From Pseudoscleropodium purum (taxonomy: Eukaryota; Streptophyta; Bryopsida; Hypnales; Brachytheciaceae), in assembly GCA_963969395.1 (NCBI GenBank), contig OZ017797.1:29388001-29452000 (forward strand): a stretch of 64,000 nt of DNA. The letters run 5' to 3'. Positions 63,672 to 64,000 of the stretch are shown one piece after another (position 1 is the stretch's first letter; each line of letters begins with the position of its first letter). The translations under genes were made by a program, and so were the position numbers. Below the pieces are notes generated by a model. That model was not told the DNA's origin and did no database searches. It saw only the letters and a program-made list of their open reading frames with translations.

Positions 63672-64000
63672 GCAAAATTGAACAAGACAATGTGGTCCTT
63701 GCTTATAACTGCTTTTGCCGGATAAACTTTTTCAAACACCTAATGCTTTGAATCTGCTTTCGTGACCCTGATCTAAGCCGATCCAAGTCTGCTCAGCAAG
63801 TTGCTATGCGCGAATTTTTGACCCTCTATATTATGAAACTCATGCGAAATACTTGTGACCCAAGCCATCTTGGATTTAGTCCATACCACCACACCACCAT
63901 GTCAAAAAAAAACCTCTCCAAACACACCCAATTGATTGTAACAGGCTATGGCGATGGGAGTTACAAATCATACTTCATTTTCAGGAGGTACTTCATTGAA
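63672..64000 (-). pseudogene. Old transposon reading frame on the minus strand, upstream part beyond the CACTA element
   Basis: From about 63920 down to 63672 one frame is open except for TAG codons at 63773 and 63740. It encodes SHEFHNIEGQKFAHSN and VFEKVYPAKAVISKDHIVLF. It lines up with the minus-strand frame left of the CACTA insertion, which shows that the CACTA landed in an existing coding sequence. A T-homopolymer near 63905-63915 may hide a frameshift. The family is not recognised. Confidence 0.45.

Noticed and set aside
46482..63775. A nuclear code in which TAG means glutamine
   Set aside because: The dynamin-like gene ends sensibly at TAG (1243-1245), and TAG excess appears in two different old elements. 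CHG deamination of methylated repeats explains this more simply; the idea is kept only as an alternative to test.

Overview
The window looks like nuclear DNA of a land plant. Its genes are split by many short introns with normal GT/AG borders, coding exons are near 45-50% GC, and they sit in very AT-rich intergenic DNA. The host products are typical plant housekeeping proteins and the mobile elements (CACTA, hAT, LTR) are plant families. I cannot name the species. The base composition and element types would suit a seed-free plant, but that is only an impression.

Region by region. Positions 1-1245 hold the 3' exons of a plus-strand gene that looks dynamin-related. Positions 1246-11755 are AT-rich, with a hairpin/MITE-like repeat, a degenerate array of GCTTAAGC-like motifs and one GC-rich island. 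Positions 11756-14761 (minus) are a complete nine-exon UDP-glucose 4-epimerase. Positions 15671-16529 (minus) hold a broken reading frame I do not recognise. Positions 20582-27575 (plus) are a complete 19-exon S9-family serine peptidase with a predicted organelle targeting leader. Positions 27576-33464 are AT-rich and include a copy of a dispersed repeat that has a second, inverted and shorter relative at 41784-42159. Positions 33465-40591 (minus) are a complete 15-exon VPS39/VAM6 gene of the HOPS vacuolar tethering complex.

From about 46.4 kb to the end the window is nested transposons. An old element supplies a plus-strand coiled-coil reading frame (46482-50601, broken) and a minus-strand frame (50903-51762, resuming at 63672). 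Three younger insertions interrupt these frames, each with perfect target-site duplications: a 1527-bp solo LTR (48762-50288, TSD GGGTG), a 314-bp GC-rich hAT MITE (51428-51741, TSD CTTTCTTC) and an 11.9-kb CACTA element (51763-63668, TSD ACT). Removing the hAT and CACTA insertions, each with one TSD copy, takes out 12231 bp, a multiple of three, and rejoins the interrupted minus-strand frame.

The CACTA element is the most interesting object. Its TNP2 transposase (minus) and TNPA-like protein (plus) diverge from a common centre. The TNPA-like protein carries an FCP1/SCP-type HAD phosphatase-like domain whose catalytic aspartates are replaced. TGACTA-type motifs lie in the subterminal regions and again in most introns. 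The reading frames are broken almost only by TAG codons.

The three complete host gene models were built by hand from splice signals. Each stays in frame from start to stop, and I regard them as reliable. Functional names come from recognised motifs, not from a database search.
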